From: Acanthococcus lagerstroemiae
Taxonomy: Eukaryota; Arthropoda; Insecta; Hemiptera; Eriococcidae
Direction of reading: 5' to 3'
DNA: 64,000 bases
Assembly (NCBI GenBank): GCA_031841125.1
Contig: CM063108.1
Coordinates: forward strand, 42,650,268 to 42,714,267
Shown: piece by piece, positions 1 through 15,333 of the stretch
How positions within the stretch are numbered: position 1 is the stretch's first letter
How the letters are laid out: each line of letters begins with the position of its first letter
The notes under the pieces: model-generated
What the model was told of the DNA's origin: nothing
The model's input: the letters and a program-made list of their open reading frames with translations, nothing else
Databases searched by the model: none
Program-made: the position numbers and the translations under genes

Positions 1-3000
1 CCAAATTGTAACAACGAATTCGAACTCAGCGTGAAAAATTGAGTAAGAAACACTCATTAATTCGAAATTTTTGATTTTCTCAAATTTTGACAATTTCTCC
101 ATACTTATACATCATGTCTATTTTGGGGCGAAAAAATTTTCGGAGAGCCACGGCGTCGGCGCTGCTGCTACGTACTCAATTTTTCGAGAAGTATTTGAAT
201 CCGTTGTCAAAATTGAGCTAGCGTAATTTTTACCCAAATTGATCAATTTTCCCAACTTTTTTGAGTATATCTCGAGAACGGATGGTCGCCGCCAAATTGG
301 AACAACGAATTCGAACTCAGCGTGAAAAATTGAGTAATACACAATCATTAATTCGAAATTGTTGATTTTCTCAAATTTTGACAATTTCTCCATACTATAC
401 ATCATGTCTTTTTTCGGGCGAAAAAATTTTCGGAGAGCTACGGCGTCAGCGCTGGTGCTACTTACTCAATTCTTCGAGACGAATTCGAATCTGTTGTCGA
501 AATTGAGCGAGAGTCATTTTTTGACGCAAATTGATCAATTTTCCCAACTTATTTGAGTGTACCTCGGGAACGGAGTGTCGCCGCCGAATTGGAACAACGA
601 ATTCGAACTCAGCGTGAAAAATTAGGTAAGAAACACTCATTAATTTAATATTTTGATTTTCTCAAATTTTGACAATTTCTCCATACTATACATCGTGTCT
701 ATTTTGGGGCGAAAAAATTTTCGGAGAGCCACGGCGTCGGCGCTGCTGCTACGTACTCAATTTTTCGAGAAGAATTTGAATCCGGTGTCAAAATTGAGCT
801 AGCGTAATTTTTGACCCAAATTGATCAATTTTCCCAACTTTTTTGAGTATATCTCGAGAACGGATGGTCGCCGGCAAATTGGAACAACGAATTCGAACTC
901 AGCGTGAAAAATTGAGTAATACACAATCATTAATTCGAAATTGTTGATTTTCTCAAATTTTGACAATTTCTCCATACTATAGTCTTTTTTTGGGCGAAAA
1001 AATTTTCGGAGAGCTACGGCGTCGGCGCTGGTGCTACTTACTCAATTTATCGAGACGAATTCGAATCCGTTTTCAAAATTGAGCTAGAGTCATTTTTTGA
1101 CCCAAATTGATCAAGTTTCCCAACTTTTTTGAATGTACCTCGGGAACGGAGGGGCGAAAAAATTTCCGGAGAGCTACGGCGTCTGCGCTGGTGCTACTTA
1201 CTCAATTTTTAGAGACGAATTCGAATCCGTTGTCAAAATTGAGCTAGAGTCGTTTTTTGACCCAAATTGATCAATTTTCCCTTCTTTCTTGAGTGTATCT
1301 CGGGAACGGAGGGTCGCCGCCAAATTGGAACAACGAATTCGAACCCAGCGTGAAAAATTGAGTAAGAAACACTCATTAATTCGAAATTTTTGATTTTCTC
1401 AAGTTTTGATAATTTCTCCATACTATACATCATGTCTATTTTGGGGCGAAAAAATTTTCGGAGAGCCACGGCGTCGGCGCTGCTGCTACGTACTCAATTT
1501 TTCGAGAAGAATTTTAATCCGTTGTCAAAATTGAGCTAGAGTCATTTTTTGACCCAAATTGATCAAGTTTCCCGACTTTTTTGAGTGTATCTCGGGATCG
1601 GAGGGTCGCCGCCGAATTGGAACAACGAATTCGAACTCAGCGTGAAAAATTGAGTAAGAAACACTCATTAATTCGAAATTTTTGATTTTCTCGAATTTTG
1701 AAAATTTCTCCATACAATACATCATGTCTTTTTTGGGGCGAAAAAATTTTCGGAGAGCTACGGCGTCAGCGCTGGTGCTACTTACTCAATTCTTCGAGAC
1801 GAATTCGAATCTGTTGTCGAAATAGAGCGAGAGTCATTTTTTGACCCAAATTGATCAATTTTCCCAACTTATTTGAGTGTACCTCGGGAACGGAGGGTCG
1901 CCGCCGAATTGGAACAACGAATTCGAACTCAGCGTGAAAAAATTAGGTAAGAAACACTCATTAATTAAAATTTTTGATTTTCTCAAATTTTGAAAATTTC
2001 TCCATACTATACATCATGTCTTTTTTGCGGCGAATAAATTTTCGGAGAGCTACGGCGTCGGCGCTGGTGCTACTTACTCAATTTTTCGAGACGAATTCGA
2101 ATCCGTTGTCAAAATTGAGCTAGAGTCATTTTTTGACCCAAATTGATCAAGTTTCCCAACTTTTTTGAGTGTATCTCGGGAACGGAGGGTCGCCGCCAAA
2201 TTGGAACAACGAATTCGAACTCAGCGTGAAAAATTGAGTAAGAAACACTCATTAATTCGAAATTTTTGATTTTCTCAAATTTTGAAAATTCCTCCATACT
2301 ATACATCATGTCTTTTTGGGGCGAAAAAATTTTCGGAGAGCCACGGCGTCGGCGCTGGTGCTACGTACTCCATTTTTCGAGAAGAATTTGAATCCGTTGT
2401 CAAAATTGAGCTAGAGTCATTTTTTGACCCAAATTGATCAAGTTTCCCAACTTTTTTGAGTGTACCTCGGGAACGGAGGGTCGCCGCCGAATTGGAACAA
2501 CGAATTCGAACTCAGCGTGAAAAATTAGGTAAGAAACACTCATTAATTCGAAATTTTTGATTTTCTCAAATTTTGAAAATTTCTCCATACTATACATCAT
2601 GTCTTTTTTGCGGCGGAAAAATTTTCGGAAAGCTACGGCGTCGGCGCTGGTGCTACTTACTCAATTTTTCGAGACGAATTTGAATCCGTTGTCAAAATTG
2701 AGCTAGCGTAATTTTTGACCCAAATTGATCAATTTTCCCAACTTTTTTGAGTATATCTCGAGAACGGATGGTCGCCGGCAAATTGGAACAACGAATTCGA
2801 ACTCAGCGTGAAAAATTGAGTAAGAAACACTCATTAATTCGAAATTTTTGATTTTCTCAAATTTTGAAAATTTCTCCATACTATACATCAGGTGTTTTTT
2901 TGGGCGAAAAAATTTTCGGAAAGGTACGACGTCGGCGCTGGTGCTAGTTACTCAATTTTTCGAGACGAATTCGAATCCGTTGTCAAAATTGAGCTAGAGT

Positions 3001-6000
3001 CATTTTTTGACCCAAATTGATCAATTTTTCCATTTTTTTCGAGTGTATCTCGGGATCGGAGGGTCGCCGCCAAATTGGAACAACAAATTCGAACTCAGCG
3101 TGAAAAATTGAGTAAGAAACACTCATTAATTCGAAATTTTTGATTTTCTCAAATTTTGAAAATTTCTCCATACTATACATCAGGTGTTTTTTGGGGCGAA
3201 AAAATTTTCTGAAAGCTACGACGTCGGCGCTGGTGCTAGTTACTCAATTTTTCGAGACGAATTCGAATCCGTTGTCAAAATTGAGCTAGAGTCATTTTTT
3301 GACCCAAATTGATCAATTTTTCCAACTTTTTCAAGTGTATCTCGGGATCGGAGGGTCGCCGCCAAATTGGAACAACGAATTCGAACTCAGCGTGAAAAAT
3401 TGAGTAAGAAACACTCATTAATTCGAAATTTTTGATTTTCTCAAATTTTGAAAATTTCTCCATACTATACATCAGGTGTTTTTTTGGGCGAAAAAATTTT
3501 CGGAAAGCTACGACGTCGGCGCTGGTGCTAGTTACTCAATTTTTCGAGACGAATTCGAATCCGTTGTCAAAATTGAGCTAGAGTCATTTTTTGACCCAAA
3601 TTGATCAATTTTTCCACTTTTTTCGAGTGTATCTCGGGATCGGAGGGTCGCCGCCAAATTGGAACAACAAATTCGAACTCAGCGTGAAAAATTGAGTAAG
3701 AAACACTCATTAATTCGAAATTTTTGATTTTCTCAAATTTTGAAAATTTCTCCATACTATACATCAGGTGTTTTTTGGGGCGAAAAAATTTTCTGAAAGC
3801 TACGACGTCGGCGCTGGTGCTAGTTACTCAATTTTTCGAGACGAATTCGAATCCGTTGTCAAAATTGAGCTAGAGTCATTTTTTGACCCAAATTGATCAA
3901 TTTTTCCAACTTTTTCAAGTGTATCTCGGGATCGGAGGGTCGCCGCCAAATTGGAACAACAAATTCGAACTCAGCGTGAAAAATTGAGTAAGAAACACTC
4001 ATTAATTCGAAATTTTTGATTTTCTCAAATTTTGAAAATTTCTCCATACTATACATCAGGTGTTTTTTGGGGCGAAAAAATTTTCTGAAAGCTACGACGT
4101 CGGCGCTGGTGCTAGTTACTCAATTTTTCGAGACGAATTCGAATCCGTTGTCAAAATTGAGCTAGAGTCATTTTTTGACCCAAATTGATCAATTTTTCCA
4201 ACTTTTTCAAGTGTATCTCGGGATCGGAGGGTCGCCGCCAAATTGGAACAACAAATTCGAACTCAGCGTGAAAAATTGAGTAAGAAACACTCATTAATTC
4301 GAAATTTTTGATTTTCTCAAATTTTGAAAATTTCTCCATACTATACATCAGGTGTTTTTTTGGGCGAAAAAATTTTCGGAAAGCTACGACGTCGGCGCTG
4401 GTGCTAGTTACTCAATTTTTCGAGACGAATTCGAATCCGTTGTCAAAATTGAGCTAGAGTCATTTTTTGACCCAAATTGATCAATTTTTCCATTTTTTTC
4501 GAGTGTATCTCGGGATCGGAGGGTCGCCGCCAAATTGGAACAACGAATTCGAACTCAGCGTGAAAAATTGAGTAAGAAACACTCATTAATTCGAAATTTT
4601 TGATTTTCTCAAATTTTGAAAATTTCTCCATACTATACATCAGGTGTTTTTTGGGGCGAAAAAATTTTCTGAAAGCTACGACGTCGGCGCTGGTGCTAGT
4701 TACTCAATTTTTCGAGACGAATTCGAATCCGTTGTCAAAATTGAGCTAGAGTCATTTTTTGACCCAAATTGATCAATTTTTCCAACTTTTTCAAGTGTAT
4801 CTCGGGATCGGAGGGTCGCCGCCAAATTGGAACAACGAATTCGAACTCAGCGTGAAAAATTGAGTAAGAAACACTCATTAATTCGAAATTTTTGATTTTC
4901 TCAAATTTTGAAAATTTCTCCATACTATACATCAGGTGTTTTTTTGGGCGAAAAAATTTTCGGAAAGCTACGACGTCGGCGCTGGTGCTAGTTACTCAAT
5001 TTTTCGAGACGAATTCGAATCCGTTGTCAAAATTGAGCTAGAGTCATTTTTTGACCCAAATTGATCAATTTTTCCAACTTTTTCAAGTGTATCTCGGGAT
5101 CGGAGGGTCGCCGCCAAATTGGAACAACGAATTCGAACTCAGCGTGAAAAATTGAGTAAGAAACACTCATTAATTCGAAATTTTTGATTTTCTCAAATTT
5201 TGAAAATTTCTCCATACTATACATCAGGTGTTTTTTGGGGCGAAAAAATTTTCTGAAAGCTACGACGTCGGCGCTGGTGCTAGTTACTCAATTTTTCGAG
5301 ACGAATTCGAATCCGTTGTCAAAATTGAGCTAGAGTCATTTTTTGACCCAAATTGATCAATTTTTCCAACTTTTTCAAGTGTATCTCGGGATCGGAGGGT
5401 CGCCGCCAAATTGGAACAACAAATTCGAACTCAGCGTGAAAAATTGAGTAAGAAACACTCATTAATTCGAAATTTTTGATTTTCTCAAATTTTGAAAATT
5501 TCTCCATACTATACATCAGGTGTTTTTTTGGGCGAAAAAATTTTCGGAAAGCTACGACGTCGGCGCTGGTGCTAGTTACTCAATTTTTCGAGACGAATTC
5601 GAATCCGTTGTCAAAATTGAGCTAGAGTCATTTTTTGACCCAAATTGATCAATTTTTCCATTTTTTTCGAGTGTATCTCGGGATCGGAGGGTCGCCGCCA
5701 AATTGGAACAACAAATTCGAACTCAGCGTGAAAAATTGAGTAAGAAACACTCATTAATTCGAAATTTTTGATTTTCTCAAATTTTGAAAATTTCTCCATA
5801 CTATACATCAGGTGTTTTTTGGGCGAAAAAATTTTCTGAAAGCTACGACGTCGGCGCTGGTGCTAGTTACTCAATTTTTCGAGACGAATTCGAATCCGTT
5901 GTCAAAATTGAGCTAGAGTCATTTTTTGACCCAAATTGATCAATTTTTCCAACTTTTTCAAGTGTATCTCGGGATCGGAGGGTCGCCGCCAAATTGGAAC

Positions 6001-9000
6001 AACGAATTCGAACTCAGCGTGAAAAATTGAGTAAGAAACACTCATTAATTCGAAATTTTTGATTTTCTCAAATTTTGAAAATTTCTCCATACTATACATC
6101 AGGTGTTTTTTTGGGCGAAAAAATTTTCGGAAAGCTACGACGTCGGCGCTGGTGCTAGTTACTCAATTTTTCGAGACGAATTCGAATCCGTTGTCAAAAT
6201 TGAGCTAGAGTCATTTTTTGACCCAAATTGATCAATTTTTCCAACTTTTTCAAGTGTATCTCGGGATCGGAGGGTCGCCGCCAAATTGGAACAACAAATT
6301 CGAACTCAGCGTGAAAAATTGAGTAAGAAACACTCATTAATTCGAAATTTTTGATTTTCTCAAATTTTGAAAATTTCTCCATACTATACATCAGGTGTTT
6401 TTTTGGGCGAAAAAATTTTCGGAAAGCTACGACGTCGGCGCTGGTGCTAGTTACTCAATTTTTCGAGACGAATTCGAATCCGTTGTCAAAATTGAGCTAG
6501 AGTCATTTTTTGACCCAAATTGATCAATTTTTCCAACTTTTTCAAGTGTATCTCGGGATCGGAGGGTCGCCGCCAAATTGGAACAACAAATTCGAACTCA
6601 GCGTGAAAAATTGAGTAAGAAACACTCATTAATTCGAAATTTTTGATTTTCTCAAATTTTGAAAATTTCTCCATACTATACATCAGGTGTTTTTTTGGGC
6701 GAAAAAATTTTCGGAAAGCTACGACGTCGGCGCTGGTGCTAGTTACTCAATTTTTCGAGACGAATTCGAATCCGTTGTCAAAATTGAGCTAGAGTCATTT
6801 TTTGACCCAAATTGATCAATTTTTCCAACTTTTTCAAGTGTATCTCGGGATCGGAGGGTCGCCGCCAAATTGGAACAACAAATTCGAACTCAGCGTGAAA
6901 AATTGAGTAAGAAACACTCATTAATTCGAAATTTTTGATTTTCTCAAATTTTGAAAATTTCTCCATACTATACATCAGGTGTTTTTTTGGGCGAAAAAAT
7001 TTTCGGAAAGCTACGACGTCGGCGCTGGTGCTAGTTACTCAATTTTTCGAGACGAATTCGAATCCGTTGTCAAAATTGAGCTAGAGTCATTTTTTGACCC
7101 AAATTGATCAATTTTTCCAACTTTTTCAAGTGTATCTCGGGATCGGAGGGTCGCCGCCAAATTGGAACAACAAATTCGAACTCAGCGTGAAAAATTGAGT
7201 AAGAAACACTCATTAATTCGAAATTTTTGATTTTCTCAAATTTTGAAAATTTCTCCATACTATACATCAGGTGTTTTTGGGGCGAAAAAATTTTCTGAAA
7301 GCTACGACGTCGGCGCTGGTGCTAGTTACTCAATTTTTCGAGACGAATTCGAATCCGTTGTCAAAATTGAGCTAGAGTCATTTTTTGACCCAAATTGATC
7401 AATTTTTCCATTTTTTTCGAGTGTATCTCGAGATCGGAGGGTCGCCGCCAAATTGGAACAACAAATTCGAACTCAGCGTGAAAAATTGAGTAAGAAACAC
7501 TCATTAATTCGAAATTTTTGATTTTCTCAAATTTTGAAAATTTCTCCATACTATTTATCAGGTGTTTTTTTGGGCGAAAAAATTTTCTGAAAGCTACGAC
7601 GTCGGCGCTGGTGCTAGTTACTCAATTTTTCGAGACGAATTCGAATCCGTTGTCAAAATTGAGCTAGAGTCATTTTTTGACCCAAATTGAGCAATTTTTC
7701 CATTTTTTTCGAGTGTATCTAGAGATCGGAGGGTCGCCGCCAAATTGGAACAACAAATTCGAACTCAGCGTGAAAAATTGAGTAAGAAACACTCATTAAT
7801 TCGAAATTTTTGATTTTCTCAAATTTTGAAAATTTCTCCATATATACATCATGTCCTTTTTGCAGCGAAAAAATTTTCGCAGAGCTACGGCGTCGGCGCT
7901 GGTGCTACTTACTCAATTTTTCGAGACGAAATCGAATCCGTTGTCAAAATTGAGCTAGAGTCATTTTTTGACCCAAATTGATCAAGTTTCCCAAATTTTT
8001 TTAATGTACCTCGGGAACGGAGGGGCGAAAAAATTTTCGGAGAGCTACGGCATCGACGCTGCTGCTACGTACTCAATTTTTCGAGAAGAATTTGAATCCG
8101 TTGTCAAAATTGAGCTAGCGTAATTTTTGACCCAAATTGATCAATTTTCCCAACTTTTTTGAGTGTACCTCGAGAACGGAGGGTCGCCGCCAAATTGGAA
8201 CAACGAATTCGAACTCAGCGTGAAAAATTGAGTAAGAAACACTCATTAATTCGAAATTTTTGATTTTCTCAAATTTTGAAAATTTCTCCATACTATACAT
8301 CATGTTATTTTTTGGGCGAAAAAATTTTCGGAGAGCTACGGCGTCGGCGCTGGTGCTACTTACTCAATTTTTCGAGACGAATTCGAATCCGTTGTCAAAA
8401 TTGAGCTAGAGTCATTTTTTGACCCAAATTGATCAAGGTTCCCAACTTTTTTGAGCGTACCTCGGGAACGGAGGGTCGCCGCCAAATTGGAACAACGAAT
8501 TCGAACTCAGCGTGAAAAATTGAGTAAGAAACACTCATTAATTCGAAATTTTTGATTTTCTGAAATTTTGACAATTTCTCCATACTATACATCATGTTAT
8601 TTTTTGGGCGAAAAAATTTTCGGACAGCTACGGCGTCGGCGCTGCTGCTACGTACTCAATTTTTCGAGAAGAATTTGAATCCGTTGTCAAAATTGAGCTA
8701 GAGTCATTTTTGACCCAAATTGATCAATTTTCCCAACTTTTTTGAGTGTATCTCGAGAACGGATGGTCGCCGCCAAATTGGAACAACGAATTCGAACTCA
8801 GCGTGAAAAATTGAGTAATACACAATCATTAATTCGAAATTGTTGATTTTCTCAAATTTTTACAATTTCTCCATTATACATCATGTCTTTTTTTGGGCGA
8901 AAAAATTTTCGGAAAGCTACGGCGTCGGCGCTGGTGCTACTTACTCAATTTTTCGAGACGAATTCGAATCCGTTGTCAAAATTTAGCTAGAATCATTTTT

Positions 9001-12000
9001 TGACCCAAATTGATCAAGTTTCCCAACTTTTTTGAGTGTATCTCGAGAACGGAGGGTCGCCGCCAAATTGGAACAACGAATTCGAACTCAGCGTGAAAAA
9101 GTGAGTAAGAAACACTCATTAATTCGAAATTTTTGATTTTCTCAAATTTTGACAATTTCTCCATACTATAACATCATGTCTATTTTGGGGCGAAAAAATT
9201 GTCGGAGAGCCACGGCGTCGGCGCTGCTGCTACATACTCAATTTTTCGAGACGAAATCGAATCCGTTGTCAAAATTGAGCTAGAGTCATTTTTTGACCCA
9301 AATTGATCAAGTTTCCCAACTTTTTTGAATGTACCTCGGGAAAGGAGGGGCGAAAAAATTTTCGGAGAGCTACGGCGTCTGCGCTGGTGCTACTCACTCA
9401 ATTTTTCGAGACGAATTCGAATCCGTTGTCAAAATTGAGCTAGCGTAATTTTTGACCCAAATTGATCAATTTCCCCAACTTTTTTGAGTGTATCTCGAGA
9501 ACGGATGGTCGCCGCCAAATTGGAACAACGAATTCGAACTCAGCGTGAAAAATTGAGTAAGAAACACTCATTAATTCGAAATTTTTGATTTTCTCAAATT
9601 TTGAAAATTTCTCCATACTATACATCAGGTGATTTTTGGGGCGAAAAAATTTTCTGAAAGCTACGACGTCGGCGCTGGTGCTAGTTACTCAATTTTTCGA
9701 GACGAATTCGAATCCGTTGTCAAAATTGAGCTAGAGTCATTTTTGACCCAAATTGATCAATTTTCCCAACTTTTTTGAGTGTACCTCGGGAACGGAGGGT
9801 CGCCGCCAAATTGGAACAACGAATTCGAACTCAGCGTGAAAAATTGAGTAAGAAACACTCATTAATTCGAAATTTTTGATTTTCTCAAATTTTGAAAATT
9901 TCTCCATAGTATACATCATGTCTTTTTTGCAGCGAAAAAATTTTCGGAGAGCCACGGCGTCGGCGCTGCTGCTACATACTCAATTTTTCGAGACGAATTC
10001 GAATCCGTTGTCAAAATTGAGCTAGAGTCATTTTTTGACCCAAATTGATCAATTTTCCCAACTTTTTTGAGTGTATCTCGGGAACGGAGGGTCGCCGCCA
10101 AATTGGAACAACGAATTCGAACTCAGCGTGAAAAATTGAGTAAGAAACACTCATTAATTCGAAATTTTTGATTTTCTCAAATTTTGAAAATTTCTCCATA
10201 CTATACATCATGTCTTTTTTGGGGCGAAAAAATTTTCGGAGAGCTACGGCGTCGGCGCTAGTGCTACTTACTCAATTTTTCGAGACGAATTCGAATCCGT
10301 TGTCAAAATTGAGCTAGAGTCATTTTTTGACCCAAATTGATCAATTTTCCCAACTTTTTTGAGTGTATCTCGAGAACGGAGGGTCGCCGCCGAATTGGAA
10401 CAACGAATTCGAACTCAGCGTGAAAAATTAGTAAGAAAACTCATTAATTAAATTTTTGATTTTCTCAAATTTTGAAAATTTCTCCATACTATATACATCA
10501 TGTCTTTTTTGGGCGAAAAAATTTTCGGAGAGCTACGGCGTCGGCGCTGGTGCTACTTACTCAATTTTTCGAGACGAATTCGAATCCGTTGTCAAAATTG
10601 AGCTAGAGTCATTTTTTGACCCAAATTGATCAAGTTTCCCAACTTTTTTGAATGTACCTCGGGAACGGAGGGGCGAAAAAATTTTCGGAGAGCTACGGCG
10701 TCTGCGCTGGTGCTACTTACTCAATTTTTCGAGACGAATTCGAATCCGTTGTCAAAATTGAGCTAGAGTCTTTTTTTGACCCAAATTGATCAAGTTTCCC
10801 AACTTTTTTGAGTGTATCTCGGGAACGGAGGGTCGCCGCCAAATTGGAACAACGAATTCGAACTCAGCGTGAAAAATTGAGTAAGAAACACTCATTAATT
10901 CGAAATTTTTGATTTTCTCAAATTTTGAAAATTTCTCCATACTATACATCATGTCTTTTTTGGGGCGAAAAAATTTTCGGAGAGCTACGGCGTCGGCGCT
11001 GGTGCTACTTACTCAATTTTTCGAGACGAATTCGAATCCGTTGTCAAAATTGAGCTAGAGTCATTTTTTGACCCAAATTGATCAATTTTCCCAACTTTTT
11101 TGAGTGTATCTCGGGAACGGAGGGTCGCCGCCAAATTGGAACAACGAATTCGAACTCAGCGTGAAAAATTGAGTAAGAAACACTCATTAATTCGAAATTT
11201 TTGATTTTCTCAAATTTTGAAAATTTCTCCATAGTATACATCATGTCTTTTTTGCAGCGAAAAAATTTTCGGAGAGCTACGGCGTCGGCGCTGGTGCTAC
11301 TTACTCAATTTTTCGAGACGAATTCGAATCCGTTGTCAAAATTGAGCTAGAGTCATTTTTTGACCCAAATTGATCAATTTTCCCAACTTTTTTGAATGTA
11401 TCTCGGGAACGGAGGGTCGCCGCCAAATTGGAACAACGAATTCGAACTCAGCGTGAAAAATTGAGTAAGAAACACTCATTAATTCGAAATTTTTGATTTT
11501 CTCAAATTTTGAAAATTTCTCCATACTATACATCATGTCTTTTTTGGGGCGAAAAAATTTTCGGAGAGCTACGGCGTCGGCGCTGGTGCTAGTTACTCAA
11601 TTTTTCGAGACGAATTCGAATCCGTTGTCAAAATTGAGCTAGAGTCATTTTTGACCCAAATTGATCAATTTTCCCAACTTTTTTGAGTGTATCTCGAGAA
11701 CGGAGGGTCGCCGCCAAATTGGAACAACGAATTCGAACTCAGCGTGAAAAATTGAGTAAGAAACACTCATTAATTCGAAATTTTTGATTTTCTCAAATTT
11801 TGAAAATTTCTCCATACTATAGTCTTTTTTTGGCGAAAAAATTTTCGGAGAGCTACGGCGTCGGCGCTGGTGCTACTTACTCAATTTTTCGAGACGAATT
11901 CGAATCCGTTGTCAAAATTGAGCTAGAGTCATTTTTTGACCCAAATTGATCAATTTTCCCAACTTTTTTGAGTGTACCTCGGGAACGGAGGGTCGCCGCC

Positions 12001-12493
12001 AAATTGGAACAATGAATTCGAACTCAGCGTGAAAAATTGAGTAAGAAACACTCATTAATTCGAAATTTTTGATTTTCTCAAATTTTGAAAATTTCTCCAT
12101 ACTATACATCAGGTCTTTTTTGGGGCGAAAAAATTTTCGGAGAGCTACGGCGTCGGCGCTGGTGCTAGTTACTCAATTTTTCGAGACGAATTCGAATCCG
12201 TTGTCAAAATTGAGCTAGAGTCATTTTTTGACCCAAATTGATCAATTTTCCCAACTTTTTTGAGTGTACCTCGGGATCGGAGGGTCGCCGCCAAATTCGA
12301 ACAACGAATTCGAACTCAGCGTGAAAAATTGAGTAAGAAACACTCATTAATTCGAAATTTTTGATTTTCTCAAATTTTGAAAATTTCTCCATACTATACA
12401 TCATGTCTTTTTTGGGGCGAAAAAATTTTCGGAGAGCTACGGCGTCGGCGCTGGTGCTACTTACTCAATTTTTCGAGACGAATTCGAATCAGT
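1..12493. repeat. Tandem satellite array, 292-bp unit, about 42 units
   Basis: The unit recurs every 291-292 bp, each time with the same landmarks: a CGAATTCGAA core, TTTTTTGACCCAAATTGATCA, a GGGTCGCCGCC stretch, and a CCATACTATACATCA stretch. Units from about 2890 to 7860 are nearly identical. The flanks (1-2890 and 7860-12493) are more diverged, with substitutions, small indels and several 160-bp short units. Every intact unit contains a minus-strand open frame of about 65 codons; the close similarity of the units explains this, and there is no sign of splicing, a promoter or a known domain. The array starts before the window and runs into the assembly gap, so its true length is unknown. 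Confidence 0.97.
2890..7860. repeat. Homogenised core of the satellite array
   Basis: About 17 consecutive units differ at only a few positions, unlike the diverged units on both sides. Two unit types can be told apart by the stretch after the GATCAATTTTTCCA motif: one (M) has a T-run followed by TCGAGTG, the other (L) has AACTTTTTCAAGTG. Counting units from the one at 2983, M units sit at positions 0, 2, 5, 9, 15 and 16, with L units between. This is the pattern expected of recent local amplification by unequal exchange. Confidence 0.85.
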
Positions 12494-12993
12494 NNNNNNN
12501 NNNNNNNNNNNNNNNNNNNNNNNNNNNNNNNNNNNNNNNNNNNNNNNNNNNNNNNNNNNNNNNNNNNNNNNNNNNNNNNNNNNNNNNNNNNNNNNNNNNN
12601 NNNNNNNNNNNNNNNNNNNNNNNNNNNNNNNNNNNNNNNNNNNNNNNNNNNNNNNNNNNNNNNNNNNNNNNNNNNNNNNNNNNNNNNNNNNNNNNNNNNN
12701 NNNNNNNNNNNNNNNNNNNNNNNNNNNNNNNNNNNNNNNNNNNNNNNNNNNNNNNNNNNNNNNNNNNNNNNNNNNNNNNNNNNNNNNNNNNNNNNNNNNN
12801 NNNNNNNNNNNNNNNNNNNNNNNNNNNNNNNNNNNNNNNNNNNNNNNNNNNNNNNNNNNNNNNNNNNNNNNNNNNNNNNNNNNNNNNNNNNNNNNNNNNN
12901 NNNNNNNNNNNNNNNNNNNNNNNNNNNNNNNNNNNNNNNNNNNNNNNNNNNNNNNNNNNNNNNNNNNNNNNNNNNNNNNNNNNNNNNNNNNNN
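12494..12993. other. Assembly gap of exactly 500 N
   Basis: Five hundred consecutive undetermined bases. The round length indicates a placeholder, so the real distance between the satellite and the RPB5 gene is unknown. Open frames drawn across it are meaningless. Confidence 0.99.
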
Positions 12994-14824
<1,831 letters not shown>

Positions 14825-15333
14825 TGCTGAAGGAATTGATCCTACTTTTGCTATATTTTAAGTGTCATGTATATCTGTATTCTGCGTGTGATTTCGAATA
14901 ATAAATTTTTGTATTCAGATTATTCGAATCGATGTTTTATTTGACATGTTTACGTGTACGTCTTCTGGAAGCCATCCGACCAATTTGCTACGCGTTCCGT
15001 TGCATAAAAAGAAACAGTTGATAATGAAAACATATATATGTGTACTAAGTATTTCTACTGAGATACATCAGAATACTTTGAAAAATCGCATTTTAAATAA
15101 ATGTTAGAAATATAGCCATACACATGTTATTCGTACATAAATACGAGAACAGAAACGAGAATCTTGAACCTAGTGAACATCAAGTTCCTTTTTAGAACAT
15201 GAAAGTTGAACAGAGAAAAACAATACTACTAGACGCGTTACATGAAACGAAAAAGAAAAAAAAATACATAGGAAACATAAGGATAAGGGAAAAGTACAAG
15301 TCCAAATTAATGAAGTCACACAAAAATTTTCTA
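14825..15333. other. Spacer between convergent RPB5 and exonuclease genes
   Basis: This holds the RPB5 3' UTR with its poly(A) signal at 14900-14905, and presumably the 3' UTR of the minus-strand exonuclease gene. No further gene is visible. Confidence 0.6.

Noticed and set aside
118..12404. Some forty minus-strand open frames of 60-78 codons starting MYSMEKFSKF, one per satellite unit
   Set aside because: They repeat because the DNA repeats. The related relict array at 30035-31800 keeps the DNA landmarks but not the open frame. There is no domain and no splice or promoter evidence.
1..12493. CRISPR array
   Set aside because: Units are contiguous 292-bp tandem repeats with no short-repeat/unique-spacer pattern, and the genome is eukaryotic.
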